The notes under the pieces are model-generated. The model made no database searches, was not told the DNA's origin, and was given only the letters and a program-made list of their open reading frames with translations. A DNA stretch of 64,000 nt, from positions 21,552,501-21,616,500 of the forward strand of contig NC_079886.1 in the NCBI RefSeq assembly GCF_029227915.1, in the 5' to 3' direction. The translations under genes and the position numbers were made by a program. Origin of the DNA: Hydractinia symbiolongicarpus (lineage: Eukaryota; Cnidaria; Hydrozoa; Anthoathecata; Hydractiniidae). This document shows positions 61,701 through 64,000 of the stretch, piece after piece. Within the stretch, counting starts at the first letter, position 1; every line of letters begins with the position of its first letter.

Positions 61701-61990
61701 AGGGTAAGGGGTCAAGCAAAAAGCATTTTGTAAATGATAAAAAATAAAGCAAAAAATAAAAACCTGAGAGTAATAAAGAATTCTTAATGTAGATAAAAAA
61801 ACACTTTTGAGGCAACAAAATTTCATTTTGTTTCTATTACAAAATCATATATTGTAACAAATTGTTTGAGTGTACAATGGGTGTGCTGAGCAAGGTGTGT
61901 GGGGTATCTCTTAAATAAGTATGACGAGTATAGTACAGGTATTCCAGTATTTTTAAAAGATTAGGAAAGACTGGGAAAACAAAAGGGGCG

Positions 61991-62145
61991 AGGTGGAATG
62001 CTCCATGGCATGTATAAAAAACGAAGGAAGGTGGGAACATGAAAGTATCACAGGTGGAAGATATAAGGTGGAATGTTCCATGGCATGTATAAAAAACGAA
62101 AGAAGGTGGGAACATGAAAGTATCACAGGTGTAAGATATAAAAGG
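61991..62145. repeat. 75-bp tandem duplication
   Basis: Two copies, starting AGGTGGAATGCTCCATGGCA (61991) and AGGTGGAATGTTCCATGGCA (62066), with few differences. Being a multiple of three it leaves long open frames on both strands with a repeated 25-residue block; these look like side effects of the duplication. Confidence 0.9.
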
Positions 62146-63659
62146 AGTAGGAGTTCTAGGAAATCGGGTTTTTTGTAAGGTACAGTAGAGGGTAGCACAG
62201 GAGAGGAGAGGGGAGGATTGAGAGGAATGTTCAAGAACGCTACTGGAGGCCGAGCGATGTAGTGGAAAAAAGCCAACTATTATTAAAAATGTGAAATTGT
62301 CAATTTTTTCTGTTTTTCTTTTTAAAATTATTGCAAAATTTTTTCCCCTGCTGTTCTACTTTTTAACAATATAACATTCTCACACGCAAAGAGATACCAA
62401 ATTATTTTCACTCACAAACATTCCCTCTTTTCTTTTTTCCTTTCTTAAGTGTATGAGAGAGTTTTTCAGGTTTACTGTAGTTTTTTTTTTTTAGATTTTA
62501 AAGGTCAGGCCAACCTAGTTTCCAGATCTTCCATTGTATCTATTTTTCTTCTAAGTGATATTGAGAGATAACAATTAACCATATTCAGTTCAGGGTATTT
62601 CGAACATGTTATGAAGAAGGGAGGGGGGATTCTGCTCCTTCATAACTTTTGACAGGCTTGTCCAAATTGAATCAAACTTAGCACACCTACCGTCTGTCAG
62701 GAATAAACAAAATAGCATGTGTCATGATTTTTTCTGTGATATCATCAAAAGCTTTACTTACATTCTAGAGCGAATTTTCACATTATGTTTAAAGTTTCTA
62801 ACAGCCAAATAAAAGTTATTTTACAATTTTTCTGGTTTTTACATAGTTCGCATGAGTAAAGACCATAAATTGCCCAAAAATTCGATTTTTTTCAATTTTC
62901 AGGTAAATTCCGAAAAAATTGGGTAATCAGATATATCATGTGGCCGAAACTCTCAGAAAGATTCCCCTTGACAAAATAAAGTTGTTATAACTAATTGTAA
63001 TTTACGTCAGCACTCTGCATTTGTCTACATAATTGCTGACTTAATTTAAAATTTTATAGATCTATCAATCAGTGAACCAGCCTTATGAGTTTTATTTCAT
63101 GTACTTTTTGATCTCTTTTTTAATATTTACAATACTGACATTATTTAATTATTCAGGGCTGACCCCAGAGGTTGTATAACCTATTCTCAGAATGCACTTA
63201 TAAGCTCTCAACCCTTATTATTTGCTGTTGGAAATTTGATGACAGGAACGTGCATGAGAAGACTTGTGCTTGTGATTCAGAACATCTTTTTTACTTTGTA
63301 TTCTAACAGTTGTTGTGCATCTCCAGTTGCTAGAAATCTGTCAAACTCCATGTTAGCATTATTGCTTCTAGAAAAAAATTGTTTTGTAATGATTATTTCA
63401 TTTGCAAAAAAGGTTTAATTGATGATTTACATTTCTAAAACGTTTATAATCCTTATATTTTATTACAATACCAGGTATTGTTTTGATGTTTTATATTGCC
63501 AACAATTGATGTGCAATTTGAATGTTCCGAATCGAACGAAATATACAGGAGTCAAATGTTCCATTGTTAGGTGAAGGGTCTCTTTAAGAGACAAGAGAGA
63601 AGTTGAACGTCCTTCACCATACCATAGTTTAAAGGGGCAATTGTGGAAGTCCCATGAAA

Positions 63660-63770
63660 TGCCACATAATGATGGTGTCACTTTAAAAAATACCCAGTCC
63701 AGTCTGTGAACAGTTGGTGCTAGGAAGGGCATCCAGATGTAAAACAATGCCAAAACTCTTCATTAATGTA
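63660..63770 (+). mobile_element. Possible non-LTR (RTE-like) retrotransposon 3' fragment
   Basis: Contains TTGGTGCTAGGAAGGGCATC followed by CAG.TGTAAAA..ATGCC, a stretch I recall from the 3' regions of RTE-type LINEs and related SINEs of invertebrates. No reverse transcriptase sequence is seen. Identification is from memory of the motif only. Confidence 0.35.
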
Positions 63771-64000
63771 AGAACAGAACCGTAAGAACGGTTGATCAGA
63801 CAAACTGCTTAAACGGGGCTGGAACTTTAAGAAGTGAAGGTGTTGCGCAGGGTAGGACAGACATCAGGTGTGAGCATCATCAGACCGTTACCCAGCTATC
63901 ACATCACAAGGTTCTCTCTAATCTCATTAAAAAAACTTTCTCTTTATTCTCATTATCACCTACCATCGCGATACATCGAGACGGATTTTGTCACGATACT

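Larger units (their letters stand above)
58796..64000. other. Region upstream of the synaptotagmin-like gene, no gene recognised
   Basis: AT-rich; holds the presumed promoter just above 58795, a 75-bp duplication (61991-62145) and repeat-like sequence near 62600-62780 and 63660-63770. The open frame at 59252-59494 (minus) has no recognisable domain and no convincing splice sites. Confidence 0.6.

Noticed and set aside
61837-62276. 92- and 107-codon minus frames with a repeated block
   Set aside because: The repeat comes from a 75-bp duplication; no domain, no start context, both strands open.

Overview
This is an animal (metazoan) genomic window. It is AT-rich, with short GT-AG exons, introns from under 100 bp to 9.4 kb, metazoan signalling and membrane-trafficking families, and many small DNA transposons. 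The repeat style (Helitron-like ends, palindromic elements with a GATCGAGGTTGG-type arm, many TIR elements) and the families present would fit a cnidarian, possibly a hydrozoan. That assignment is inference from general impression; no species-specific marker was seen.

Layout. (1) 2.5-10.1 kb, plus strand: an extended-synaptotagmin-like gene (SMP lipid-transfer domain plus two C2 domains). Seventeen exons are supported and an eighteenth is tentative; the 5' membrane-anchor exons are unresolved. (2) 12.34-11.19 kb, minus: an intronless DUF273-type glycosyltransferase-like type II membrane protein. (3) 15.40-13.74 kb, minus: a two-exon four-pass membrane protein with a cytosolic tail. (4) 46.4-20.0 kb, minus: a complete ARHGAP21/23-like RhoGAP (PDZ, PH, RhoGAP) with 21 downstream exons and two alternative first exons. 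All splice phases agree, giving about 1661 or 1622 aa. (5) 58.8-54.8 kb, minus: a six-exon synaptotagmin-family protein of 466 aa (TM, C2A, C2B) that has lost several Ca2+ ligands. The first gene and gene 2 converge; genes 2 to 5 all lie on the minus strand.

Functionally, three of the five genes act at membranes or membrane contact sites (E-Syt tethering and lipid transfer, synaptotagmin vesicle traffic, RhoGAP at Golgi or junction membranes). Nothing suggests an operon-like relationship.

The rest is introns and intergenic DNA with repeats. They include a 52-bp satellite of 11 copies inside the PDZ intron, a 114-bp mini-Helitron and a cluster of three related copies, a 580-bp TA-flanked element with about 60-bp TIRs, two TIR elements of about 2 kb, tRNA-derived pieces, a foldback element with a 26-bp triplication, and several minisatellites. 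No CRISPR, rRNA or convincing functional tRNA is present. Coordinates were worked out by hand from splice sites and reading phase; they could be confirmed by RNA-seq.
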